A DNA stretch of 64,000 nt from Aneurinibacillus soli (GCF_002355375.1 NZ_AP017312.1:1505001-1569000); one strand, 5' to 3'; shown: positions 45,682 through 53,890, counted from the stretch's first letter. The notes: generated by a model not told the origin, from the sequence alone. Numbers and translations: made by a program.

Positions 45682-45930
45682 GTGGTTCTCCCCAAAAGTG
45701 TAGTGGAGGAGCGGAGAAGGCAGGCGCCTTGTCACTTGGTTACGCTTACGGGGAAGTAAGAACTGTCCGCTCCAGGTGCCAGACGAACTCGCCCACAAAC
45801 GAGAAGAGGAGATGCTTATTCACAGAAGTATTGTGGGCAAAGGCCCGTTCGTCTGCCCCCTTCCGCTGGGTATTCGCGTAAAGGTGTTCCATAGCGCCTG
45901 CCTTCTCCACTCCTAACACAGTTTGGATAG
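45682..45930 (-). repeat. Structured palindromic repeat, copy 5 (subfamily B, minus)
   Basis: Minus-strand reading: basal stem AGGAGTGGAGAAGGCAGGCG with its complement (single U-G). P4 AGACGAAC / GTTCGTCT, P5 GCCCACAA / TTGTGGGC. B hallmarks GGAACACC, CACCTGGAGCGGACAGT, AAGTGACAAG. Forms an inverted pair with copy 6, about 100 bp away. Confidence 0.83.
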
Positions 45931-46030
45931 ACCATTCAAGCAAAAGCTTTATGGAGCGTTGCTATGCAGTTAAAAAAGCGGATCTTTCGGAAAACTATTA
46001 CGTGTTGAATAACTCCATTCTTACGTCGAG

Positions 46031-46299
46031 CAGGCTTTTTTAAAAACCAAAGCGTTGTTGGGAGGGAGGACGAGAGAAGCAAGAGAGTGCTTTTACGCGA
46101 CACCCTAGCGGAGGGAGAACGGCGAACGGGCTCTTGCCCGCAATGCTTCCATGAAAAATACATCGAGGGATTTTTTTGCGGGCGAGTTCGCCGGGCTCAC
46201 GGAGCGGACAGTACCGACATCACTGTAAGCGTAATGAAGCGAACGGCTTCTCTCGTCTTCCCTTCCACCACCACGCCATCGGTTCATAAAAAAAGCCGC
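46031..46299 (+). repeat. Structured palindromic repeat, copy 6 (subfamily A, plus)
   Basis: Outer arms GGCTTTTTT (46033-46041) / AAAAAAGCC (46289-46297). Basal stem GGGAGGGAGGACGAGAGAAG with its complement (two G-U). P4 CGGCGAAC / GTTCGCCG, P5 GCCCGCAA / TTGCGGGC. Core TTTACGCG, TTCCATGAA, GAGCGGACAGT. Confidence 0.84.
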
Positions 46300-46318
46300 C
46301 CCACCGACATAAGGGACA
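46286..46318 (-). terminator. Terminator of the soluble chemoreceptor gene
   Basis: Minus strand GCTGTCCC TTATGTCGGT GGGGCGGC followed by TTTTTTT; it shares bases with the right outer arm of repeat copy 6. Confidence 0.65.
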
Positions 46319-46333
46319 GCCATTCCTACCTGA

Positions 46334-47131
46334 TTATAAATTTTCACGAGCAAATTGATTAATGTGATCCACAGAAGATGCCATCTGCTCCATCGAAGCC
46401 GCAATTTCCTGAACGGCTGTTTCGTGCTGAGCGCTTGCTGCTGTACTTTCCTCGATCTTATGCTTGATCTTCTCCATCTCATTCTGAATATGCTTAATGC
46501 GTTGTAAAATCTGGCCTGCGGAATCATTGGTCTGATTCGCAAGCTTCCGCATCTCCTGCGCTACGACGCCGAATGCACGGCCTTCATCTCCAAGGCGAGC
46601 TGATTCAATGGCGGCGTTAAGTGAAAGCAGGTGCGTTTGATCTGCGACATAGGAGATCAGTTTGTTCATTTCCATAATGGATGTAAAACTTTCATTCATC
46701 TGCACGATTTCGTCCGCCATCTCATTGAAGTTATTCCGCATACGTTGGGACATCTTACCAAGCTCCCCTACTGAACTACCGACATGCTCAACGACCCCGT
46801 ACACACTCTCCATAGAAGATTTGAGCGTATGTTGGATGGATGTGTCGACGAGTATGCCTACAATCCCATCATCAAGCGGCATAACAAACGCCTGTAGCGG
46901 TTTTCCGTATACATCTTCCGGAATGATGAACTCCTCTGTGTTCCGGCGTTCAATCGCTCGATACATTGGGCTGTCGTGTCGGATCGTATCCCCTATCTGA
47001 AATGGCTTGAGCGTTCCGAATACAGATAAAATCTTTCCATTGAAATCTGCTGCTACGATTCCCCAGTTTTTTGCGCGGATCATCTTCTGGATGATTGGTA
47101 CCCACTGTTTAACGTCATGAATTGATGGCAT
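46334..47131 (-). CDS. Soluble methyl-accepting chemotaxis-like protein
   Basis: 265 aa, no TM segment. An N-terminal ~110-residue sensory domain (MIRAKNWGIVAADFNGKILSVFGTLKPFQIGDTIRHDSPMYRAIERRNTEEFIIPEDVYGKPLQAFVMPL), PAS/GAF-like in pattern, is followed by a short MCP signalling domain (YVADQTHLLSLNAAIESARLGDEGRAFGVVAQEMRKLANQTNDSAGQI). A cytoplasmic receptor; signal unknown. No cognate chemotaxis genes nearby. The gap to spoIIIAA (47132-47420) shows no further feature. Confidence 0.9.
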   Translation of the reverse strand: MPSIHDVKQWVPIIQKMIRAKNWGIVAADFNGKILSVFGTLKPFQIGDTIRHDSPMYRAIERRNTEEFIIPEDVYGKPLQAFVMPLDDGIVGILVDTSIQHTLKSSMESVYGVVEHVGSSVGELGKMSQRMRNNFNEMADEIVQMNESFTSIMEMNKLISYVADQTHLLSLNAAIESARLGDEGRAFGVVAQEMRKLANQTNDSAGQILQRIKHIQNEMEKIKHKIEESTAASAQHETAVQEIAASMEQMASSVDHINQFARENL

Positions 47132-47420
47132 GGTATCGCCCTCCCCTTTTCTCTCTTCATTATGAGAGGAGAAAAACAGAGATTCAACCTATTTTGAAAT
47201 TTTTTCTAGTATTTATTTTTTGTCCCGTTTCCCTACAGGGATGGGATACAGGACGGTACGGGTGTATCTGAATTTGTTCTGGATACGGCTTGGTCGATGC
47301 AGGGTAAAAAGTACAACACCGGCAAGCATAGTATAACCAGTTTGTCCAAACGTGTCATAAAGCGGCCAGGCTCCCCATAAGATGTGATAAGTAGATTTGG
47401 ACAAAGGGGGGGGGAGGCCG

Positions 47421-48377
47421 GTGATTACAGATGCTTGCACGATCTTGCCTGACCGGGTACGTCGATATTTTGAGACGCTTGCGCAAGGGGAGCAGGAACA
47501 AATTGAGGAAATTCGTCTCCGAGTTGGCCGACCGATTGAGTATGGAGCGGGTGGTACGCTCACATTCATCAAACAGACCGGGGGACGCACGTCACGGATC
47601 GAAGAAGCAGCGCTGTTTACAGCGGAAGAAGGTGTGCAGTTATTGACCAGGCTGAGCCAGCATTCGCTGTACACACTGGAGGAAGAGATGCGGCGTGGCT
47701 ATGTGACGATTCGGGGCGGGCACCGTGTCGGACTCGCCGGGCGCGTTGTGCTTGAGCAGGGAAAGGTCAAGCTGATCCGGGATGTGACAAGCTTTAATAT
47801 TCGCATTGCCCGCGAGCAGAAGGGGGCGGCCAATGCGGTGCTTCCGCTAATTACGCCGGGCGGTCACATACGAAACACGCTGATTATCTCCCCGCCGCAG
47901 TGCGGAAAAACGACGCTTTTGCGTGATTTGGCCCGTCAGCTTAGTACAGGAGTTGCTCGTATTGGCCCGTATAAGGTGGCAGTTGTAGATGAGCGATCGG
48001 AGCTTGCTGGATGTGTCGCTGGTATCCCGCAGAAGGATATCGGACCGCGAACAGATATTCTTGATGCGTGTCCGAAAGCAGAAGGCATGATGATGATGAT
48101 TCGTTCCATGGCGCCCGATGTGCTTATAACGGACGAGATTGGACGGCCCGAAGACGCCCTGGCGCTTGAAGAAGCCATTCATGCAGGCATTACGGTGTTA
48201 ACAAGCGCGCATGGCAAAGATTTGAAAGACATTATGCGTCGTCCGGTACTGTCACGTTTGCTGCAATCTGGAATTTTTGAGCGTTATCTTGTGCTCAGTC
48301 GCACCCCGCGTATCGGCACGATTGCCGGGGTATATGATGGAACCTTTGCGGAATGCCGGGAGAGGTTGCGATGCTGA
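47421..48377 (+). CDS. spoIIIAA: Stage III sporulation protein AA
   Basis: 318-aa GspE/VirB11-like ATPase of the mother cell-forespore channel. P-loop SPPQCGKTTLLRDLARQL; Walker B region PDVLITDEIGRPEDALALEEAIHAGITVLTSAHG. Start taken as GTG at 47421 behind GGGGGGGAG; an upstream in-frame start is within that purine run. First of eight spoIIIA genes, expected to be SigE-dependent, needed for late forespore gene expression. Confidence 0.95.
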   Translation: MITDACTILPDRVRRYFETLAQGEQEQIEEIRLRVGRPIEYGAGGTLTFIKQTGGRTSRIEEAALFTAEEGVQLLTRLSQHSLYTLEEEMRRGYVTIRGGHRVGLAGRVVLEQGKVKLIRDVTSFNIRIAREQKGAANAVLPLITPGGHIRNTLIISPPQCGKTTLLRDLARQLSTGVARIGPYKVAVVDERSELAGCVAGIPQKDIGPRTDILDACPKAEGMMMMIRSMAPDVLITDEIGRPEDALALEEAIHAGITVLTSAHGKDLKDIMRRPVLSRLLQSGIFERYLVLSRTPRIGTIAGVYDGTFAECRERLRC

Positions 48378-48892
48378 AGCTGATGGGAGCCGCCCTTATC
48401 ATCGCGGCCAGTACGTTGATCGGAATGCTGCTTGCCAGGCGAATCGCCAAGCGGCCCACTCACATTCGTCAGCTTCGTGCCGCCCTTACCTTGCTTGAGA
48501 CTGAGATTGTGTATGGAGCGACCCCACTGCAAGAAGCACTTGGCACAATTGCACAGCGGGTGGGGGGAGAGGCGGCTGGTCCCTTATTCCGCCGAGCAGC
48601 CTCTCTGCTTGCAGAAGAGCCGGAACTTTCCACAGCGGAATGCTGGCGGCAGGCGGTACAGGAGAGCTGGTCTGCAACAGCGATGCACGATGCGGAGCGA
48701 GATGTGACACTGCAGCTTGGTGCTATGCTTGGACGCAGCGACCGGGAAGATCAGCGTAAGCATATCCAGCTCGCGGTGATCAATCTGGAGAATGAGGAGC
48801 AGACGGCGCGTGATAACCAGCGGCGCTATGAGAAGATGTACCGCAGTCTTGGTGTGCTCGGCGGGCTTCTGCTCGTCATTTTACTCTATTGA
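48371..48892 (+). CDS. spoIIIAB: Stage III sporulation protein AB
   Basis: 173 aa, GspF-like. N-terminal TM (LMGAALIIAASTLIGMLLARRIA), a cytoplasmic helical domain (RQLRAALTLLETEIVYGATPLQEALGTIAQRVGG) and a C-terminal TM (LGVLGGLLLVILLY). Start overlaps spoIIIAA by 7 bases. Part of the feeding-tube complex. Confidence 0.94.
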   Translation: MLKLMGAALIIAASTLIGMLLARRIAKRPTHIRQLRAALTLLETEIVYGATPLQEALGTIAQRVGGEAAGPLFRRAASLLAEEPELSTAECWRQAVQESWSATAMHDAERDVTLQLGAMLGRSDREDQRKHIQLAVINLENEEQTARDNQRRYEKMYRSLGVLGGLLLVILLY

Positions 48893-48903
48893 GAGGTGGA
48901 GAC

Positions 48904-49107
48904 ATGGGATATGACGTAAACGCCATTTTTCAGATTGCGGGCATCGGAATTATCGTCGCGATGATTCATACGGTGCTTAAACAATCGGGCAAGGATGACT
49001 GGGCGCAGTGGGTGACGCTGATCGGCTTTATCGTCGTGCTGTTCATGGTGGCGTCTTTCATAAGCAAGCTGTTTGTGGAAATCAAGCGTGTTTTCTTGTT
49101 CCAGTAG
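48904..49107 (+). CDS. spoIIIAC: Stage III sporulation protein AC
   Basis: 67-aa protein with two TM helices (IFQIAGIGIIVAMIHTVL and WVTLIGFIVVLFMVASFISKLF) separated by GKDDWAQ. Homologous to the start of SpoIIIAD. GAGAGGTGGA precedes the ATG at 48904. Confidence 0.94.
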   Translation: MGYDVNAIFQIAGIGIIVAMIHTVLKQSGKDDWAQWVTLIGFIVVLFMVASFISKLFVEIKRVFLFQ

Positions 49108-49119
49108 GAGGGGTTGGCG

Positions 49120-49509
49120 GTGGACATTTTACAAATCGTCGGACTCGGGATCATCGCTACCATTTTAAGTCTGGTCGTGAAGGAACAGAAGCCGATGTTT
49201 TCCTTTATCCTTGCCACATTCACCGGCGTCATGATTTTTCTGTTCTTGATTGGGAAAATTTCGGATGTGATTCATGTGCTTGAAGGGCTGGCGATGAAGG
49301 CGAATCTCAACATTGTGTATCTCGATACGATACTCAAAATCATTGGCATTGCCTATATTGCGGAATTCGGAGCACAAGTGACGCGGGATGCCGGGCAGGG
49401 CGCGATTGCCTCTAAAATCGAGCTGGCAGGCAAAGTGCTGATCATGGTGCTGGCGATTCCGATTCTGTCGGTCATGATCGAAACGATTATCCAGCTACTT
49501 CCTTCGTAA
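49120..49509 (+). CDS. spoIIIAD: Stage III sporulation protein AD
   Basis: 129-aa polytopic protein (DILQIVGLGIIATILSLVVKEQKPMFSFILATFTGVMIFLFLIGKI ... YIAEFGAQVTRDAGQGAIASKIELAGKVLIMVLAIPILSVMIETII). Start GTG at 49120 with AGGAGGGG; TTG 49114 is possible. Predicted membrane component of the SpoIIIA channel. Confidence 0.94.
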   Translation: MDILQIVGLGIIATILSLVVKEQKPMFSFILATFTGVMIFLFLIGKISDVIHVLEGLAMKANLNIVYLDTILKIIGIAYIAEFGAQVTRDAGQGAIASKIELAGKVLIMVLAIPILSVMIETIIQLLPS

Positions 49510-49524
49510 AAAGGTTGGGATTCT

Positions 49525-50709
49525 ATGAAGCAGAAACGATTGCAGCACTGGTTGGCTGGCATTGTACTATGTGTGCTTGTCTGCATCCGGCTGCCTGCTG
49601 TAACAGAGGCGGCCGGACCCGAAGACAAGCTCGTTCAGACACAGCTTGCCCGATTGGATACAACAGACATTGAAGTGTTTTGGCGGGGGCTGCTTGATAA
49701 ATACGGGGGCTATCTGCCCGAGATGCAAAGCAAAAGCCTATTTGAAATGCTAACGGGTGAAAACGCACTTAGTATTGGAGGGGTCGCAAAAGGGCTGGGC
49801 GCTTTTTTGTTCCATGAATTGCTCGCAAATGGTAAGCTGCTCGGTGCGATCCTCCTGATTACGGTATTTGCGATGATTCTTGAGACGATGCAGAACGCAT
49901 TTGAGAAGCACGCAGTAAGCACCGTCGCGTATGCGATTTCATATCTGGTGCTCATCATTCTGGCGATCAGCAGCTTCCGACTCGCTGTCGAATTCGCCCA
50001 GGGCGCGATTGGTGATATGGTGGGCTTCATGACAGCACTGATGCCGCTTGTACTGGCACTTCTCGCGTCAACAGGCGGACTGGCGTCAGCCGCACTTTTT
50101 CATCCGATGGTCATTTTTTTGGTGAATACAAGCGGTACACTCATTGCCAATATCGTATTCCCGCTTTTATTTCTATCTGCGCTGCTTAGTCTGGTGAGCA
50201 CCTTTTCAACGAAATACCAGCTCACAAAGCTAGCAGGCATTTTGCGCACGGTAAGCCTTGGGGTGCTGGGCAGTTTCTTTACGATCTTTCTTGGTGTTCT
50301 CTCGCTTCAGGGGGCATCAGCCGCCGTAGCAGACGGGGTTGCGCTTCGGACGGCAAAGTACATTGCAGGCAATTTCGTCCCGGTTGTCGGTCGGATGTTC
50401 GCGGATGCAACCGATACGGTTGTCGGCGCCTCATTGCTTGTGAAAAACAGCATTGGCCTCGCAGGTGTGGTCATTCTGCTGTTTCTGGCCGCGTTTCCGG
50501 CGTTTAAAATTTTCATTCTCGCTTTTGTATACAATTTGTCATCTGCTGTGATGCAGCCACTTGGCAACAGTCCGATCATTGCATGTCTCGGAATTATTGG
50601 CAAAAATCTGCTGTATGTATTTGCAGCACTGGCAACAGTCTGCCTCATGTTTTTTCTGGCAATCACCATCGTCATTTCAGCGGCCAATGTGTCGGTGATG
50701 ATGCGATGA
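49525..50709 (+). CDS. spoIIIAE: Stage III sporulation protein AE
   Basis: 394 aa with a cleavable signal peptide (HWLAGIVLCVLVCIRLPAVTEAAG), a periplasmic-side domain (LDTTDIEVFWRGLLDKYGGYLPEM) and about seven TM segments in the C-terminal two thirds (LLGAILLITVFAMILETMQNAF; YAISYLVLIILAISSFRLAVE). Central membrane component of the SpoIIIA complex. Confidence 0.95.
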   Translation: MKQKRLQHWLAGIVLCVLVCIRLPAVTEAAGPEDKLVQTQLARLDTTDIEVFWRGLLDKYGGYLPEMQSKSLFEMLTGENALSIGGVAKGLGAFLFHELLANGKLLGAILLITVFAMILETMQNAFEKHAVSTVAYAISYLVLIILAISSFRLAVEFAQGAIGDMVGFMTALMPLVLALLASTGGLASAALFHPMVIFLVNTSGTLIANIVFPLLFLSALLSLVSTFSTKYQLTKLAGILRTVSLGVLGSFFTIFLGVLSLQGASAAVADGVALRTAKYIAGNFVPVVGRMFADATDTVVGASLLVKNSIGLAGVVILLFLAAFPAFKIFILAFVYNLSSAVMQPLGNSPIIACLGIIGKNLLYVFAALATVCLMFFLAITIVISAANVSVMMR

Positions 50710-50722
50710 GGAGGGAAGAACG

Positions 50723-51424
50723 ATGATGGCATTTCTTGTACTGTGGCTCAAAAAAATTATTCTTCTTGTCCTGCTGGCGACGTTTCTTGATCTGCTTCTG
50801 CCCGGTAATACGTATAGCAAATACGTCAAGCTTGTGATGGGACTCGTCATTCTGCTAACGATGCTCTCGCCCGTAATGGAGTTGTTCAAGAAAGACTGGC
50901 CCGCTGAATTGTCTGGCTTAAGCGGCAATACAGCAGCTGGTACAGCACTTGATATGTCGAGGGTGGACGCGCTTACCAAACAGCTCGCATCGCATCAGGA
51001 CGAGACAGCTGCTACGTATGTGCGTACCCAAATGAGTGAATTGATCAAAAAACAGGTGGAAAAACAATACGCTGTCACAGTTGAAAACGTAGCAGTCAAG
51101 CTTGTACCAGAGGGAGGGAAGGCAGAACAGCCGATAGAGAGCATCCAGGTTACAGTCAGCCCGGAAAAGACAGAGCGATCTGAGGTGGCTGCTTCTGGAA
51201 GTGGTGCAGGCATGAAACCAGTTGAGCCGGTCAAGCCCGTCCAGATTGAAGTCGGGGCGAACGGACAGACGGAGCATACAAAACCAGCAAAGGAATCAGT
51301 GGCAGCTATGGCGACACGCACCCGGATGGAGAAAGACATTCAGTCGTCTCTGTCACTTGCCTGGAACGTGCCGGATCATGCGGTAGCTGTTCAATGGAAA
51401 AGCGATAGAGAGGGGGGATCGTAG
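50723..51424 (+). CDS. spoIIIAF: Stage III sporulation protein AF
   Basis: 233 aa. Two N-terminal TM helices (FLVLWLKKIILLVLLATFLDLLLPGNTYSKYVKLVMGLVILLTMLSPVMELF), then a soluble ring-building-like domain (RTQMSELIKKQVEKQYAVTVENVAVKLV) and a Pro/Lys-rich insertion. GAGGAGGG precedes tandem ATGs. Stop overlaps the spoIIIAG GTG by one base. Confidence 0.92.
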   Translation: MMAFLVLWLKKIILLVLLATFLDLLLPGNTYSKYVKLVMGLVILLTMLSPVMELFKKDWPAELSGLSGNTAAGTALDMSRVDALTKQLASHQDETAATYVRTQMSELIKKQVEKQYAVTVENVAVKLVPEGGKAEQPIESIQVTVSPEKTERSEVAASGSGAGMKPVEPVKPVQIEVGANGQTEHTKPAKESVAAMATRTRMEKDIQSSLSLAWNVPDHAVAVQWKSDREGGS

Positions 51425-52014
51425 TGGCAGATAAAGGAGACGGGAAAAAATTCGGCAAATTGCAGTGGCTTCTCGTCCTGGGTGCGCTTGGTGTCGCCAG
51501 CATGCTCGCTAATTCATTCATGCAGTTTGAGCCGAATCAGAAGGCTACGCCGACATCGACCGCATCCGACAGCGACGTTCCAGCGTTCTCCGGTAAAAAA
51601 GCGGGATCGAACAGTATGGGGCAGTATGAAGAGCAGTACGAAGCCAAGCTCAAAGAAGTGCTCCAGACGATTAATGGTGTTGGTCAGGTCGAGGTGATGG
51701 TGAATCTCGAATCGACAGAAGAAGTCGTAGTCGAGAAAAATAGGAACAGCTCGACACAAACAACGAAGGAAGCAGATAAAGGAGCGACCCGCGACATTAC
51801 GAATGAGACCAATCAAGAGCAGATCGTGCTTGCCAAAAGCAATACGGGCGATGCACCTGTTGTCACCAAAACCATCAAGCCAAAAGTGCGTGGTGTGGTC
51901 ATTGTGGCGACTGGAGCTGGCAACCTACAAGTAAAAGCATGGATTCTCGAAGCCGTTCAGCGCTCGCTGGGCGTGCCTTCCTATAAAATTTCGATTTTGC
52001 CGAAAAAGGCATAA
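51424..52014 (+). CDS. spoIIIAG: Stage III sporulation protein AG
   Basis: 196 aa. One N-terminal TM (LQWLLVLGALGVASMLANSFM), a linker, and a ring-building domain split by a beta insertion (YEAKLKEVLQTINGVGQVEVMVNLESTEEVVVEKNRNSSTQTTKEADKGATRDITNETNQEQIVL...VRGVVIVATGAGNLQVKAWILEAVQRSLGVPSYKISI). Forms the large oligomeric ring in the intermembrane space. GTG start with GGGGG upstream. Confidence 0.95.
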   Translation: MADKGDGKKFGKLQWLLVLGALGVASMLANSFMQFEPNQKATPTSTASDSDVPAFSGKKAGSNSMGQYEEQYEAKLKEVLQTINGVGQVEVMVNLESTEEVVVEKNRNSSTQTTKEADKGATRDITNETNQEQIVLAKSNTGDAPVVTKTIKPKVRGVVIVATGAGNLQVKAWILEAVQRSLGVPSYKISILPKKA

Positions 52015-52026
52015 GGAGGCTGAAGC

Positions 52027-52605
52027 ATGGTGTTAAAAAAACAAACCGTATGGCTGTTGTCGATGCTTGCGATTCTTGTGGTTCTGTCCGCGTACTATCT
52101 CGTACAGGGCCCGACCCAGCAGGTTCCGATGGCGACAGGGCAGATGAATGATCAGGGAGTATTGCCCGCAGGTGATGGGAAAGACAAGGGAATAAAAGTC
52201 AGCACGAAGCAAGTGACGCCACACACAGACGGTGTTCCGGTCGCAAGTCCGTCGGATGATTATTTCATCGGCTATAAAATGCAGCGGGATGCCCAGCAAG
52301 AACAGGAACTTGGTCGTTACATGGAAGCGATGACGAATGCCAATACAAAGCCTGCGGCGAAGGCAGATGCGAAGAAGAATTATGACGAGCTGTCCGCACG
52401 TAAGGATAATCAAGATCAGGTAGAAGAACTGGTCAAGGCAATCGGCAGCTATAAAGACGTCGTAGTCATTGCCAAAGACGACATGGTACGTGTGCTTGTG
52501 CAGACAGACAATCTGAAAAAAGATAAAGCCGTTGAAATCATCAACCTTGTCAAACAGCAAATGAAAGTTCCGGGGAATAACATTGTGGTAAACTACAAGC
52601 CGTAA
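52027..52605 (+). CDS. spoIIIAH: Stage III sporulation protein AH
   Basis: 192 aa. N-terminal TM (TVWLLSMLAILVVLSAYYLV), a charged linker, and a C-terminal YscJ/FliF-like ring-building domain (QVEELVKAIGSYKDVVVIAKDDMVRVLVQTDNLKKDKAVEIINLVKQQMKVPGNNIVVNYKP) that binds forespore SpoIIQ. Last gene of the operon, followed by a terminator. Confidence 0.95.
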   Translation: MVLKKQTVWLLSMLAILVVLSAYYLVQGPTQQVPMATGQMNDQGVLPAGDGKDKGIKVSTKQVTPHTDGVPVASPSDDYFIGYKMQRDAQQEQELGRYMEAMTNANTKPAAKADAKKNYDELSARKDNQDQVEELVKAIGSYKDVVVIAKDDMVRVLVQTDNLKKDKAVEIINLVKQQMKVPGNNIVVNYKP

Positions 52606-52609
52606 TTGT

Positions 52610-52650
52610 ACGGGGCCAGCTTCCAACTCAGGGGGCTGGCTGCTTTTTTG
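52610..52650 (+). terminator. Terminator of the spoIIIA operon
   Basis: GGGCCAGC ... GGGGCTGGC then TGCTTTTTT. Confidence 0.85.
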
Positions 52651-52912
52651 TGATGCGGAGGCTCTCAAACTGTAGTGAGGGAGCGGGACAGGAAGACACC
52701 TCGTCACCTGGTTACGCTTGCGGGGATGCTGGGACTGTCCGCTCCAGGTGTCCGGCGAACTCTGTCCACAAAAGAAGCCCACGATGTATAAGCACAGAAG
52801 CATTGTGGACAAAGGCCCATTCGCCTGCCACCTTCCGCTAGGTGATCGCGTAAAGGCGTTCCGTTGTGTCTTCCTGCCCCGCTCCTGCCCCAGTTTGATG
52901 TATACGCAAGCA
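52650..52912 (-). repeat. Structured palindromic repeat, copy 7 (subfamily B, minus)
   Basis: Minus-strand reading: basal stem GGAGCGGGGCAGGAAGACAC with GTGTCTTCCTGTCCCGCTCC (20 bp, one G-U). P4 GGCGAAT / GTTCGCC, P5 TGTCCACAA / TTGTGGACA. B hallmarks AACGGAACGCC, CACCTGGAGCGGACAGT, GGTGACGAG. Inverted pair with copy 8, about 40 bp away. Confidence 0.84.
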
Positions 52913-52950
52913 AAAAAGAACGACTTCTTTGAATAATCCCTAAAACATAA

Positions 52951-53226
52951 GAGGGTTTTTGTGTAAACCCAAACTTTGTTGGGAGGGGGGAGAAGAGAGG
53001 GGCAAGAGAGCGTCTTTACGCGTCTACCCAGCGAAGGGAGACTAGCGAACGGGCCTTTGCCCGCAACCCTTCCATGAACCTACATCGTAGGACCTCTTTT
53101 GCGGGCGAGTTCGCCGGGCTCCCGGAGTGGCCAGCCTCAACATCCCTGCAAGCGTAACCCAGCGAACGGCCCCTCTCTTCTCCACCATCCCCCACCAAAC
53201 CTTCGGTTTACACAAACAAGCTCCCT
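52951..53226 (+). repeat. Structured palindromic repeat, copy 8 (subfamily A, plus)
   Basis: Clearest fold. Outer arms TTTGTGTAAACC (52958-52969) / GGTTTACACAAA (53205-53216). P1 52989-53003 / 53169-53183, perfect 15 bp. P2 TTACGC (53116-53121) / GCGTAA (53152-53157). P3 AGGGA (53035-53039) / TCCCT (53143-53147). P4 GCGAAC (53045-53050) / GTTCGC (53109-53114). P5 GCCCGCAA (53059-53066) / TTGCGGGC (53099-53106). An apical CCTAC/GTAGG lies within the conserved CATGAA..ACATC region. Confidence 0.87.
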
Positions 53227-53264
53227 GTATGAATTGATAAATAATTCAGTACATACTAGTAACA

Positions 53265-53288
53265 CTCTGGCGGAGAATGTGTTATAAT
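53265..53288 (+). promoter_or_regulatory. Putative accB promoter (extended -10)
   Basis: TGTTATAAT (TATAAT 53283-53288) with only a weak -35; about 70 bp before accB. Confidence 0.45.
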
Positions 53289-53356
53289 ACATCTGTAACT
53301 TTCCTATCACTTTATATAAAAAATATAGAAAAATTGAGTTAGGAGTGGACCATGCA

Positions 53357-53875
53357 ATGTTAAAAGTTCATGAAATTCGCGAGATCATCAAGCTGATTGA
53401 CCAGACAAGCATCACAGAATTTAAGATGGAAGAAGACGGCGTAAAGCTGGCTATTAAGAAAGGTAACAGCGCTGTTGCGTATGTAGCAGCAGAACCGGTA
53501 GTAGCACCAGCTCTGCAAGCAGCTCCTGCACCAGTAGCAGCACCAGCTCCACAAGCAGCTCCTGCACCAGTGGCAGCACCAGCTCCACAAGCAGCGGCAG
53601 CACCGGCTCCGGTAGCTGATATTGACGAAGCAGGTCTTCATAAAATCACATCCCCGATGGTCGGAACATTCTACAAGTCTGCTGAACCAAGCGCGCCAGC
53701 ATACGTGCAAGCAGGCAGCAAAGTAGGCAATGATTCCATCGTCTGCATCGTAGAAGCGATGAAGCTGTTCAACGAGATCGAAGCAGAAGTATCAGGCGAA
53801 ATCGTAAAAGTCCTCGTAGAAGACGGACAGCTTGTTGAGTACGGACAACCTCTCTTCCTTGTGAAGCCGGAATAG
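53357..53875 (+). CDS. accB: Acetyl-CoA carboxylase biotin carboxyl carrier protein
   Basis: 172-aa BCCP. An N-terminal helical region ([36 protein letters not shown]), a long Ala/Pro linker made of repeated [13 protein letters not shown] units, and a C-terminal biotinyl domain with the biotinylated Lys in [16 protein letters not shown] is 11 bases before the ATG at 53357. Operon with accC. Confidence 0.96.
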   Translation: MLKVHEIREIIKLIDQTSITEFKMEEDGVKLAIKKGNSAVAYVAAEPVVAPALQAAPAPVAAPAPQAAPAPVAAPAPQAAAAPAPVADIDEAGLHKITSPMVGTFYKSAEPSAPAYVQAGSKVGNDSIVCIVEAMKLFNEIEAEVSGEIVKVLVEDGQLVEYGQPLFLVKPE

Positions 53876-53890
53876 TGGGAGGTAGCGTCC

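Noticed and set aside
33281-53226. Repeats as a CRISPR array or a classic IS
   Set aside because: They are ~250 bp palindromes kilobases apart, not short direct repeats with spacers. No transposase, cas gene or target duplication is visible.
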